A DNA stretch of 64,000 bases from Quatrionicoccus australiensis (GCF_020510425.1 NZ_JAHBAH010000001.1:3887001-3951000), one strand, 5' to 3'; counted from the stretch's first letter, positions 8,874 through 20,820 are shown. A program made the numbers and translations. The notes: generated from the letters alone by a model not told the origin.

Positions 8874-10989
8874 GCAGTTGACCGTTGTAATTCAACACAA
8901 GCAGGGTCAGGTCATCCGCCGCCGGGTGGCCTGACTCGAAGCTGCGCACGGCGTCGCGCAGTGCGCCGGTGATCTCGGCCGGGCTGTGCCCGGCATTGGC
9001 CTGCAGTGTTGCCAGCAGGCGCTCGGCGCCGAACAGCGAACGGCCATCGCTGGCTTCGGTCACGCCATCGGTGTACAGGCAGAGCTGATCGCCTGCCTGC
9101 AGGCGGATGCGGTCGCTGACGAAGGCGTAGCCTTCGGTGGCGCAGAGCGGCGGCCCCGAATGGCTGGCCGTATCGATCTTTCCGATTTCTCCATCGCGCA
9201 ACAGCAGCGGCGCATCGTGGCCGGCGCAGACGAACTCCAGTTCGCCGCTCGTTGCATCGAGAATGCCGATGAAGGCGGTGACGAAAAGAAACTCGCCGTT
9301 TTCCCGGTTCAACTCCTGTTCGACTTCGCGGACAGCCTGGGCGAGATCGGCTTCGCGCCGGGTCAAGGTGCCACTCAGCGTTTTCGCGATGGCCATGAAC
9401 AGGCTGGCCGGAATGCCCTTGCCGGAAACGTCGCCGACGGTCAGGCAGAGGCGGTTGGCATCGAGCATGAAACAGTCGTAGTAGTCGCCGCCGACGGCGA
9501 GTGCCGGTTCGAGCAGGGCGGCAACGGAAAAACGTTGTTCCCCGGCGAACAGGCGTTGCGGGTCGGGCAGCAGGCCCATCTGGATACGGCGGGCGGCATC
9601 GAGTTGGCCGGCGGTGCGGGCGGCGGCCTCGCGGCTGAGCTGGAGAGCGGACTCGGCCTGGCGGCGGCGGGCATCGGCTTCGATCAGCGTATTGCCGAGC
9701 AGCACGATGAAGACCGGGCTGAGAAGCAGCACCAGCGACGGGCCATCGAACAGCCATTGGCCGGAATAAAAGACAAGGTAGCCGGCGCCAGTCAGCAGGA
9801 GTCCCAGGCTGCCGAAGCTGATCACGGCAAAACGTGGCTGCAGGCGCGGTACACCGGTAATCAACAACAGGCCGCCCAGGAGCAGGGCGCCCAGTTCAAG
9901 TGTCGGCATCCACCAGGGGCGCTTGAGCGCGGCGCCGCTCAGCATGCTTTCAATGACCTGGGCGTGGATGTCTACGCCGGGCAGGACTTCGCCCAGCGGG
10001 GTGATGATGCGGTCCTGCAAGCCGGGGCTATTCAAGCCGAGGATGACAAAGCGCGACTGGAAAATTTCTGCTGGCTGCGCGCCGGACAGGACATCGGCGG
10101 CGGACAGGAAGTAATTCGAGTTGGCCTGACCATAATGAACCAGCAGTTCGCCATTGGCCTGGGTGGGCAGGCGGTAGTCGCCGATACGCAGCGCCTCCAT
10201 GCCATGACCGCCGAATTCCGGGGCTACATCGCCGGCTTCGCCCAGCGCCTGGCGCAGCATTTCCAGGGGGAGCGACAAGAAAGTCTGTTCATTGATTCGG
10301 GCAATGGTCGGTACCCGGCGCAGCACGCCGCGCTCTGTGCTGGAGTGCAGGCCGTCCGGGCTGGCATTGATCAAGCCTTCGCCAGCTGCTGCCTGTTCCA
10401 GTTCGCCACGACTGACGACGGCGGTAGCGAACCGGCTGATGCCCGGCCAGTCGGCCGGCATGCCTGCCAGCAGGGGCAAGGGCTTGGCAGGCTGGCGCGC
10501 GCCGGGCAGCGGATTGCCGATGCCGGCAATGGCGAGCACGGTCGGGCCGCCGGCAAGCACGTGCGCGAGATGCGCATCCGGCTCGGGCAGCGCGGCGAGT
10601 GTCTGTCTGGGCAGTCCCTTGAGTTGTTCGCCGAGAACAATCGGGCTGTAGCGGTCGGGTTCGGCAAAGATGATGTCGATGCCCAGTGCCAGCGGCTGGC
10701 CAGCCAGAATTTTGCTGCAGAGGCGGGCAATCAGGTCGCGCGACCAGGGCCATTGTCCGTATTCGGCAAGGCTTTGGCTGTCGATGCCGACGATGATGAC
10801 GGGTTCGCTTTCCCGCGGGCGTGGCATCTGGCGCTGGTAGCGGTCGAATTGCGCCTGACGCAGGCTGTTCAGTGGCGTCGAGTCGCTGTAATGCAGCGTA
10901 ATGGCGGCACCGATCAGCAGGAGGCCGGGCAGGGCCAGCCCACGCCCGGCGCGGAGCAGCATCAGACCGAAGCTGCTCAGGCGTTTCAC
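8860..10989 (-). CDS. CHASE2-sensor SpoIIE-type protein phosphatase
   Basis: A 709-residue membrane receptor. An N-terminal helix (~17-33) leads into a periplasmic CHASE2 domain (~40-340), then three hydrophobic helices (~357-435), a short coiled coil and a cytoplasmic PP2C/SpoIIE domain. The phosphatase motifs are complete: GGDYYD, GDVSGKG, GHDAPL, YTDGVTEA and ADDLTLL, so the metal-binding aspartates are present. The family role is to dephosphorylate a STAS antagonist and so release it to capture an RsbW-type kinase. Here the STAS gene lies two genes upstream in the same operon. The signal sensed is unknown. Confidence 0.92.
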   Translation of the reverse strand: MKRLSSFGLMLLRAGRGLALPGLLLIGAAITLHYSDSTPLNSLRQAQFDRYQRQMPRPRESEPVIIVGIDSQSLAEYGQWPWSRDLIARLCSKILAGQPLALGIDIIFAEPDRYSPIVLGEQLKGLPRQTLAALPEPDAHLAHVLAGGPTVLAIAGIGNPLPGARQPAKPLPLLAGMPADWPGISRFATAVVSRGELEQAAAGEGLINASPDGLHSSTERGVLRRVPTIARINEQTFLSLPLEMLRQALGEAGDVAPEFGGHGMEALRIGDYRLPTQANGELLVHYGQANSNYFLSAADVLSGAQPAEIFQSRFVILGLNSPGLQDRIITPLGEVLPGVDIHAQVIESMLSGAALKRPWWMPTLELGALLLGGLLLITGVPRLQPRFAVISFGSLGLLLTGAGYLVFYSGQWLFDGPSLVLLLSPVFIVLLGNTLIEADARRRQAESALQLSREAAARTAGQLDAARRIQMGLLPDPQRLFAGEQRFSVAALLEPALAVGGDYYDCFMLDANRLCLTVGDVSGKGIPASLFMAIAKTLSGTLTRREADLAQAVREVEQELNRENGEFLFVTAFIGILDATSGELEFVCAGHDAPLLLRDGEIGKIDTASHSGPPLCATEGYAFVSDRIRLQAGDQLCLYTDGVTEASDGRSLFGAERLLATLQANAGHSPAEITGALRDAVRSFESGHPAADDLTLLVLNYNGQLLSAG

Positions 10990-11948
10990 AGTTCGATGGT
11001 CAGGCCGTCGTAGGCGGAAATGACGTCGAGTGCTGCGCCATCACCGCGGGTGATTTGTTCCAGGCGTCGCGTTTCGTTAAGCAGGCGAAGCAGTTGCTTG
11101 TCGTCGTGGACCGGTTCGTGGTGAAACAGCGCGAGGCGTTTGGCCGCGGCTGCCTGGCATAGCTCGACACCAACCACGTTGCTCGAGTGGCCCCAGTCGG
11201 CCTTGACCGAGATGGCTTCGGCCAGTGAATACATGGCATCGAAAATGACCAGGTCGGCCTTGGCAAAGAAGCGGATGAAGGCGTCGCGTTCTTCTCCGGC
11301 ATCGAGGCGATGTTCCGAGTCGGTCGTGTAGATGACGGTGCGGTCGATACTCTCGAAGCGGTAGCCGTAAGAGTCGCCGGCATGCAGTTGCAGCTTGGGG
11401 GTGACATTGAGGCCGGCGATGTAGTGCGCCTTGTCCGGTGTCATCAGGTCGAATTCGATGCGGGCACCGGCTTGCGAATAGTCGACCGGGAAGCACGGCG
11501 AACGCATCTGCATGCGGAAGGCTTCTTCAAGCTGGGCGTGGCAGCCGTGGATCACGATGCGGTTGCCGGGGATATACATCGGCGCAAAGTACGGGAAGCC
11601 CATCAGGTGGTCCCAGTGCAGATGCGAGATGAAAATGTGATAGACCTGCGGATTGGGAACGCCGAAGCTGGCGATCTTGGCCTGGCCCAGAGGGCGGGCG
11701 CCGCTGCCCATGTCGCAGATGATGTGTTCCGGGCCATCGGTGACGATTTCGACACAGGAAGTGTTGCCACCAAAGGTGCTGCTCGTCGAAAAGGGCAGGC
11801 TGGCGACGAATTCGTTCAGGGCGCTCTGCGACTTGAATTTCCGCCCGTCGGCGGCGGTCACGGCGGCACAGATTTTTTCCCGGATGTCGCGTGATTGCAG
11901 CGCGACCGGCAATGAGCCACGGGTCCCCCAGAAAACGACCCGTTTCAT
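10986..11948 (-). CDS. Metallo-beta-lactamase-fold hydrolase
   Basis: A 320-residue cytoplasmic protein with no signal peptide. The metal site SHLHWDHLMGF (~residue 109) and later TTDSEH and WGHSS segments mark an active dinuclear MBL-fold enzyme. The overall layout, opening with a WGTRGSLPV segment, is that of the phosphodiesterase/RNase Z-like branch. It overlaps the STAS gene upstream and the CHASE2 phosphatase downstream by four bases each, so all three are one translationally coupled operon. Substrate unknown; a nucleotide phosphodiester is a guess from family resemblance. Confidence 0.85.
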   Translation of the reverse strand: MKRVVFWGTRGSLPVALQSRDIREKICAAVTAADGRKFKSQSALNEFVASLPFSTSSTFGGNTSCVEIVTDGPEHIICDMGSGARPLGQAKIASFGVPNPQVYHIFISHLHWDHLMGFPYFAPMYIPGNRIVIHGCHAQLEEAFRMQMRSPCFPVDYSQAGARIEFDLMTPDKAHYIAGLNVTPKLQLHAGDSYGYRFESIDRTVIYTTDSEHRLDAGEERDAFIRFFAKADLVIFDAMYSLAEAISVKADWGHSSNVVGVELCQAAAAKRLALFHHEPVHDDKQLLRLLNETRRLEQITRGDGAALDVISAYDGLTIEL

Positions 11949-12292
11949 TTGCCGAGTACCTTGCAGGCCGCTTCGATGTTCAGATAGCAGGGAATGATCA
12001 GGTTGAAGCGACTGATCGCGAAGACTTCCTGAACCAGCGGCTGCAGCGAGGTGATGGCAAAGACGCCCTGTTGTGCCTTGGCATGCCGGGAAGCAATCAT
12101 CAATACGCGCAGACCGGCGCTGCTGATGTACTCCACGCCGGAAAAATCGAGCAGCAGCGGCGGTTTGCCGGGCTGGCAGTCTGCGATCAGCGCCTCCAGG
12201 GCGTTGCCGAACGCCTCGCTGGCGATGTGGTCGATACGGCCGCTGGCCGATGCAATGAGGATGCCGGATTGTTCGCGAGTGAGGAGCTTCAT
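11945..12292 (-). CDS. STAS-domain anti-sigma factor antagonist
   Basis: A 115-residue single-domain STAS protein of the SpoIIAA/RsbV type. The phosphorylatable serine lies in EYISSAGLRVLM (Ser57 or Ser58). It is the first gene of the minus-strand operon STAS - MBL hydrolase - CHASE2 phosphatase. By family knowledge, the unphosphorylated form binds an RsbW-like kinase; the nearest candidate kinase is encoded at 7417-7812. The upstream 78 bp separates it from divergent ygiQ. Confidence 0.9.
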   Translation of the reverse strand: MKLLTREQSGILIASASGRIDHIASEAFGNALEALIADCQPGKPPLLLDFSGVEYISSAGLRVLMIASRHAKAQQGVFAITSLQPLVQEVFAISRFNLIIPCYLNIEAACKVLGK

Positions 12293-12370
12293 CGTTGCCA
12301 GACGTGGTTTATGCAGTAGCCGGTGATTATGCCATGCACGGCCGGGCTGTGGGCTCGGGTAAAATACGGC

Positions 12371-14584
<2,214 letters not shown>

Positions 14585-14608
14585 ATAAAAAAAGTTTTTC
14601 GGAGAGCA

Positions 14609-15013
14609 ATGAGTATGGAAAGCAAGGAAAGCACGGCAACGACCTATGAAAAGATCGGTGGCGAAGCGACGGTCGGCAAGCTGGCAGATCGCTTTTACGA
14701 GTTGATGGACAGTGTTTCGCATTTTGCCGAGTTGCGTGCCATGCATCCGGAAAGCCTGGCCGGGTCGCGGGAGAAACTGTTCATGTTCCTCTCCGGCTGG
14801 TTCGGTGGCCCGGATCTTTTCGTCGAAAAATTCGGTCATCCGAAATTGCGTGCCCGGCACATGCCCTTTGCCATCGGCACCAAGGAGCGCGACCAGTGGG
14901 TCGCCTGCATGGTGCTGGCGATGGAAGACGTCGGGCTGGACCCGGATGTCCGCAAGGTGTTGCTGAACAATTTCTTCAATACAGCTGATTTCATGCGTAA
15001 TAAAGAGGGCTAA
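14609..15013 (+). CDS. Group II truncated haemoglobin
   Basis: A 134-residue 2-on-2 globin. The segment GHPKLRARHMPF places the proximal (F8) histidine near residue 83, and the tryptophan in KERDQWVACM is the G8 Trp typical of group II (trHbO). Such globins bind O2 or NO and are linked to redox protection. A CGGAGAG ribosome-binding site precedes the ATG; a second in-frame ATG lies two codons downstream. It follows ygiQ by 24 bp and could be co-transcribed with it. Confidence 0.9.
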   Translation: MSMESKESTATTYEKIGGEATVGKLADRFYELMDSVSHFAELRAMHPESLAGSREKLFMFLSGWFGGPDLFVEKFGHPKLRARHMPFAIGTKERDQWVACMVLAMEDVGLDPDVRKVLLNNFFNTADFMRNKEG

Positions 15014-15048
15014 AACCCTTCTTGGGGATGTTGCGTTGCAGCATGGGG

Positions 15049-15057
15049 TGATAGAAT
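15049..15057 (+). promoter_or_regulatory. Probable extended -10 promoter for typA
   Basis: TG-N-TAGAAT at 15049-15057 forms an extended -10 element, with a weak TTGCGT at 15031-15036 (15-bp spacing). It lies 28 bp upstream of the typA start and after the globin stop. Confidence 0.4.
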
Positions 15058-15084
15058 CACGCCTTTGATTTTTCAGGCCTTCCC

Positions 15085-16926
<1,842 letters not shown>

Positions 16927-16980
16927 GCAAGCGCAGCATGCGTTTCTGCCAGCCCTGCCGGGATGTGCTGAAACGCCAGC

Positions 16981-17010
16981 AAAAGGCGGCCCGTCGGGTC
17001 GCCTTTTTTA
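16981..17010 (+). terminator. Rho-independent terminator of typA
   Basis: A 10-bp stem with one G-T pair (AAGGCGGCCC / GGGTCGCCTT) around a short loop, followed by six T. It lies about 55 bp after the typA stop. Confidence 0.85.
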
Positions 17011-17050
17011 TTGTTCTGTCGTTGATGCTGACGGGGCTGGGGAAGATTTC

Positions 17051-17075
17051 GAAGCCGATAAACGAGATCGGCTTC
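17051..17075. other. Stem-loop without U-tract
   Basis: GAAGCCGAT (17051-17059) pairs perfectly with ATCGGCTTC (17067-17075) around a 7-nt loop. It lies between the typA terminator and the 32-bp palindrome. No poly-U follows, so its role is unclear. Confidence 0.4.
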
Positions 17076-17099
17076 TGCAGGATTTATCCCTGATTTTCG

Positions 17100-17131
17100 C
17101 TGCTTTTTAGCGGTCGACCGCTAAAAAGCAG
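17100..17131. repeat. Perfect 32-bp palindrome with AGCGGTCGACCGCT core
   Basis: Bases 17100-17131 are perfectly self-complementary, centred between 17115 and 17116. The 14-base core AGCGGTCGACCGCT is flanked by T and A runs. It lies 20 bp downstream of the moaA stop, in the gap between convergent typA and moaA, and could act as a bidirectional transcript end. The same 14-base core with similar A/T flanks recurs at 38412-38425 inside a gene, so this may be a dispersed palindromic repeat. Confidence 0.7.
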
Positions 17132-17150
17132 GCAAATTGCAAGCGGCTGT

Positions 17151-18191
17151 TCAGCCGCCGGTCATCGACATGAAGCGCACGACTTGCGGTGTTTCCAGTT
17201 GTTGCGAGAAGTCGTGGCCGAAAGGCTTGATGCCCATGCTGTCGATGATTGCCTGGCGCAGGTCGGTGTCGTTCTGGCCGCGCAGGATGGGGAGCAGGTG
17301 CATGACGTCGTTTTGACCGAGGCAGGGGTGGAGTTCGCCCTGGGCAGTCACGCGGACGCGGTTGCAGCTGTCGCAGAAATTGTGGCTGTGCGGCGAAATG
17401 AAGCCGATGCGCGATTCGTGGCCGGCGATGCGCCAGTAACGGGCCGGGCCGCCCGAGGATTCGTCGCAAGGGGTGAGTTCGAAGTGTTGGCCCAGGATGG
17501 TGCGTGCTTCTTCGGATGAAATATAGGTCTGGTTGCGGCCCTGAATGTCGCCGAGTGGCATTTCCTCGATGAAGGAAATGTCGAGTTCATTGGCGAGTGA
17601 AAACCGGACGAGTTCGACGAATTCGTCATCATTGGTACCGCGCATCATGACCGTGTTGAGCTTGGTGCGGCGAAAGCCGGCTTGTCGGGCGGCCGCGATG
17701 CCGTTGAAGACCTTGTTGATGTCGCCGATCCGGGTAATCGCCCGGAAGCGTTCGGGGCGCAGGGTGTCGAGGCTGATGTTGAGGCGCTTGACGCCGGCGG
17801 CACGCAAGGGGGCGGCAAAGCGTTCGAGTTGCGAGCCGTTGGTGGTCAATACCAGGTTGTCGAGGCCGGGCAGGGCGCCCAGTTGTTCGATCAGCCACAT
17901 CGCGTCCTTGCGGACGAGCGGCTCGCCGCCGGTGATGCGCAGCTTGTTGACGCCAAGTCCGACGAAGACTTTGGCGATGCGCAGGCACTCTTCCAGGCTC
18001 ATCACCTCGTCGCGCGGCAGAAAGGTCATTTCCTCGGCCATGCAGTAGGTGCAGCGAAAGTCGCAGCGGTCGGTGATCGACAGGCGCAGATAGCTGACCC
18101 GGCGCCCGTATTTGTCGATCAGGGTGTTGCCGGATTGGCCGGTCGGCGTTTCGGTGCCTGGTGCTGCAACGACTGGAGGGGTGGGGATCAT
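17151..18191 (-). CDS. moaA: GTP 3',8-cyclase MoaA
   Basis: Radical SAM enzyme for the first step of molybdenum cofactor synthesis. The N-terminal cluster motif is CDFRCTYC (~residue 43), and the C-terminal cluster uses CDSCNRVR and the later cysteine in HPCL. The chain ends in the MTGG tail, whose terminal glycines are essential in the family. At 346 residues it is slightly longer than usual because of a ~15-residue proline/threonine-rich N-terminus. No other moa or moe gene is nearby. A molybdoenzyme such as nitrate reductase is implied elsewhere in the genome. Confidence 0.96.
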   Translation of the reverse strand: MIPTPPVVAAPGTETPTGQSGNTLIDKYGRRVSYLRLSITDRCDFRCTYCMAEEMTFLPRDEVMSLEECLRIAKVFVGLGVNKLRITGGEPLVRKDAMWLIEQLGALPGLDNLVLTTNGSQLERFAAPLRAAGVKRLNISLDTLRPERFRAITRIGDINKVFNGIAAARQAGFRRTKLNTVMMRGTNDDEFVELVRFSLANELDISFIEEMPLGDIQGRNQTYISSEEARTILGQHFELTPCDESSGGPARYWRIAGHESRIGFISPHSHNFCDSCNRVRVTAQGELHPCLGQNDVMHLLPILRGQNDTDLRQAIIDSMGIKPFGHDFSQQLETPQVVRFMSMTGG

Positions 18192-18310
18192 GGATTTGTT
18201 TTGTTTGGCTTGCGGCGGCTGCGATGGGGGCTCAGAATGCGCATCCGCTGGTGGGGCGGGCGCTGATTATCTGTTGTCGGGTTGTTGCAAACAAGTGGAT
18301 AGGTCAAAAA

Positions 18311-18766
18311 GTGAAAAAGTTCATTCTTCTCGTTGTGGTGTCGTTCGGTCTGCTGGCAGGGTGTCGTGGCGGTTTTATTGCGCCGCCGGCATTGCGGGCC
18401 GAGGCTGTCTTGGTTGCCGGTTCTGCCGGCAAGATTGGCGGCGCGGTCAGTTTCAGTCCGGTGGGCAATCGCTTGCGGGTAATTGCCGACCTGTCCGGTA
18501 TGCCGCCGGGGGCGCATGCCTTTCAGATTGCTCGAGGTGGTTGTGCTGAGTCGAAAGGAGATGGGGCGAAAGGGGTTGTGGCATTGCCGGCCATCGTTGC
18601 GGACTCGGCAGGTGCGGCCCGGTTGACTGCATATCTGGCGGGAGTGGAGTTGGGGGGCGAGGGTGAAAATATCATCGGGCGCAGCGTGCGGGTTTATGAC
18701 CGGCCAGATTATGCGGATGGCAAATCCGATGCGCTGATCGCTTGTGCCGTGATCATGCCGAAATAA
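18311..18766 (+). CDS. Cu/Zn-superoxide-dismutase-like lipoprotein lacking metal ligands
   Basis: A 151-residue lipoprotein. I use the GTG at 18311, which opens directly into a lysine-rich signal peptide with lipobox LLAGC. The rest follows the Cu/Zn SOD fold: GGAVSFSPVG, a PPGAHAFQIARGGC segment at the HGFHIH position, LPAIVADSAGAARLT, and IIGRSVRVYDRPDY to IACAVI. Most metal ligands are gone: only the first histidine of HGFHIH remains and the later GRSVVVH histidine is a tyrosine. It is therefore unlikely to be an active dismutase; a binding or structural role is more likely. It diverges from moaA. Confidence 0.65.
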   Translation: MKKFILLVVVSFGLLAGCRGGFIAPPALRAEAVLVAGSAGKIGGAVSFSPVGNRLRVIADLSGMPPGAHAFQIARGGCAESKGDGAKGVVALPAIVADSAGAARLTAYLAGVELGGEGENIIGRSVRVYDRPDYADGKSDALIACAVIMPK

Positions 18767-18853
18767 CTGCCCTGGGGGCGGTGGCGCCAGGTGATTATGC
18801 TATTCGGCAAAGCCCTGTCTGAGGGTAGAATGTGCGTCTTGTCGGGGCGCGGG

Positions 18854-18873
18854 TTGTCTGGTGCAGCAGACAA
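18854..18873. other. Short inverted repeat downstream of the SOD-like gene
   Basis: TTGTCTG (18854-18860) and CAGACAA (18867-18873) with a 6-nt loop. It may end the SOD-like transcript, but no clear T-run follows. Confidence 0.3.
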
Positions 18874-18897
18874 TGTGGTGGGTGGGGCAGAAATGCA

Positions 18898-18923
18898 AAT
18901 GGCCCACATTGCTGTGGGCCATT
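18898..18923 (-). terminator. Hairpin terminator downstream of tRNA-Asn
   Basis: An 11-bp perfect stem (AATGGCCCACA / TGTGGGCCATT) with a 4-nt loop, 12 bp beyond the 3' end of tRNA-Asn. The T-run is poor (ATTTGCATTTC), so it may act as a processing or weak termination signal. Confidence 0.6.
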
Positions 18924-18935
18924 CGGAATATTTCT

Positions 18936-19011
18936 TGGCTCCCCGACCTGGGCTCGAACCAGGGACCTACGGATTAACAGTCCGGCGCTCTACCAACTGA
19001 GCTATCGAGGA
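18936..19011 (-). tRNA. tRNA-Asn (GTT)
   Basis: A 76-nt cloverleaf including encoded CCA. The 7-bp acceptor stem pairs TCCTCGA with TCGGGGA. The anticodon loop reads CTGTTAA, giving anticodon GTT. The T-arm GGTTCGAGCC and D-arm AGCTCAGTTGGTAGAGC are standard. Confidence 0.97.
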
Positions 19012-19023
19012 ACAGAGGCGCGC

Positions 19024-19052
19024 AGTATAGGTTTCGAGGTCTTTTCTGTCAA
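19024..19052 (-). promoter_or_regulatory. Sigma-70 promoter of tRNA-Asn
   Basis: Read on the minus strand: TTGACA (19052-19047), 17-bp spacer, TATACT (19029-19024). The predicted start of transcription is a few bases before the tRNA 5' end. Confidence 0.85.
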
Positions 19053-19088
19053 GTTTTTTGTGATTTTCAAGAAGAAAAATATCCGGCC

Positions 19089-20768
19089 ATGGATGCAAAG
19101 CTGATTTACGTAAAAACCCCGATCGGGGATGAGGCGGTCCGACAAAGTACGCGTGTCGTGCAGCGAAATCTTCGCATGGTCCTCGTTCAGGTTGATGGAA
19201 AACTGAATGTGGCGGAATTGTCGGAAAAAATAGGCAACCCCCGCCTGGTTGAGGGGGCCTTGCGTGAATTGGAAGAGGGGGGATTCATTGCCACGAAGCA
19301 AGGGGCTGTGCTGGTCAGGGAGGCTGCGAAGCCTTTGGCCTTGAGCACGGAAAGGGTTTCGGCGATCTCCCAGTTCTCGACTTTCGGGAAAAATGCATCG
19401 GGCCATCACTCTGTAGTCGCGCCAGAGAGCGCGGTCAGTCAGTTTTCCTCATTCGGCAAACCGGTTTTGCCTGCGGCCGGGCGCCTCAGCCAGATGCCTC
19501 CTGTCGCCAGGCCCGAGCCCGCTGTATCCGGCGACTTCGTTCGCCCTCCGTTGAGGGCAGGTTCGATTGCGCGGTGGTTGCTTGTGGCTCCGTTCGCCAT
19601 GCTCTTGTTGCTGTTGCTTCTTGTTCTGGGCTATCCCTACGACAATCTGAAGCCGGGAATCGAAGCGGCGGCTGGCAAGATGTTGCAGGCGCCGGTGCAG
19701 GTTGCTAGTGTGGGTGTGGCGTACTGGCCACGACCAGCCCTGCTTCTTTCCGGTGTGCGGGTCGGTGAGTCCGCTGATGTAACGATTGATCAGGTCCGTA
19801 TTGCCTCGCCGCTGTCCCTGCTGGGTTCTGCGCCGCATCTGCTTTCCCGGGTTGATCTGCTGGGGATTTCGGCGCCAGCCGATTTTCTGGTTTCTTCCCG
19901 TCTGTTCCAGGCGTCATTGCGCGATGACGCTCCGGTCATTCAGCGTCTGACGTTCGAGAAGCTGACTGTTTCAGCGAACGATCTGGCGTTGCAGGATCTG
20001 TCCGGAGAGGTTGTTTTCAAGAACGACGGCGGTGTGGAAAAGGCCAGTTTCGGTAATGTCGATCTGGGTATCCGCTTGTCCGCGACGCCGGCCAAGGGTG
20101 GCTTCCTGCTCGATATCGAGGGGTTCGGCTGGAAACCGTTCGGGCAGGTATTGAGCTTTGATTCCTTGCAGGCCAAAGGGCTTCTGCAAAAAGGCAAGCT
20201 GGTTATCCAGAGTTTCGATACGACTTTTTTGAATGGCATTCTGAAGGGAAGCTGGTTGCTCGACTGGAGTGGGAGCGGCTTGTCGATGGCCGGTGAAGCC
20301 AGCCTGGCTCGGCTCGATTGCCGCAAGGTCAGTGCGGCCTTTGTTCCTGAGTTGAAGCTCGAGGGGGAACTCAGTGGTAGCCTGCGTTTACGCGGTAGTG
20401 GCAAGGACTGGAATGCTCTGCTGCGCAGTATCGATGCCAATCTTGATGCTGATATTGCGCGCGGGATTTTGCATGGGGTTGATCTGGGGGAGGCGGTCCG
20501 GCGCGGAGCCGGTTATGTCGTCAATTCCGGTTCGACCAAGTTTGATCGCCTGAAAGTTGCTGTTGCAATCAATCCGCGCCAGGTTGTCGGGCGCGATCTC
20601 CAGATGTCGGCGGGGATGGTTACTGCAAGCGGCCAGTTTTCCGCCGTTGCCGATCGGCCTCTCGAAGCCGGTTTGCTGGTCACGATGCAGTCTTCGGTAT
20701 CAACCGCGCGCACCGCGGTCCGGGTCAGCGGTGTCTTGCCGAATCTGAGCGCAGTCAGCGGGCGATAA
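19089..20768 (+). CDS. AsmA-like membrane protein with N-terminal winged-helix-like domain
   Basis: A 559-residue protein of unusual build. Residues ~20-75 look like a winged helix (DGKLNVAELSEKIG, then VEGALRELEEGGFI). A linker holds two near-identical motifs, SQFSTFGK (~98) and SQFSSFGK (~121). One transmembrane helix follows at ~165-185, then ~370 residues of AsmA-like beta-rich repeats that should lie in the periplasm. The C-terminal segment with ARGILHGVDLGEAVR is typical of AsmA proteins. Family knowledge links AsmA-like proteins to outer-membrane lipid transport. The cytoplasmic domain suggests a regulatory or docking role; that is inference. Confidence 0.7.
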   Translation: MDAKLIYVKTPIGDEAVRQSTRVVQRNLRMVLVQVDGKLNVAELSEKIGNPRLVEGALRELEEGGFIATKQGAVLVREAAKPLALSTERVSAISQFSTFGKNASGHHSVVAPESAVSQFSSFGKPVLPAAGRLSQMPPVARPEPAVSGDFVRPPLRAGSIARWLLVAPFAMLLLLLLLVLGYPYDNLKPGIEAAAGKMLQAPVQVASVGVAYWPRPALLLSGVRVGESADVTIDQVRIASPLSLLGSAPHLLSRVDLLGISAPADFLVSSRLFQASLRDDAPVIQRLTFEKLTVSANDLALQDLSGEVVFKNDGGVEKASFGNVDLGIRLSATPAKGGFLLDIEGFGWKPFGQVLSFDSLQAKGLLQKGKLVIQSFDTTFLNGILKGSWLLDWSGSGLSMAGEASLARLDCRKVSAAFVPELKLEGELSGSLRLRGSGKDWNALLRSIDANLDADIARGILHGVDLGEAVRRGAGYVVNSGSTKFDRLKVAVAINPRQVVGRDLQMSAGMVTASGQFSAVADRPLEAGLLVTMQSSVSTARTAVRVSGVLPNLSAVSGR

Positions 20769-20797
20769 AAAAGGGCAGGACCGAAGTCCTGCCCTTT
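20767..20797. terminator. Bidirectional terminator between AsmA-like gene and aminotransferase
   Basis: A 12-bp perfect stem (AAAGGGCAGGAC / GTCCTGCCCTTT) with a CGAA loop, starting next to the stop codon of the plus-strand gene. On the minus strand it is followed by a six-T run, so it is strongest as the end of the aminotransferase transcript. Confidence 0.85.
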
Positions 20798-20820
20798 GCC
20801 ATCCTGCCGGGCCTGATTGA

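Noticed and set aside
8986..11013. Long plus-strand open frame (675 codons) opposite the CHASE2 phosphatase
   Set aside because: The opposite strand encodes a complete CHASE2-SpoIIE protein with all motifs; the plus frame is its shadow.
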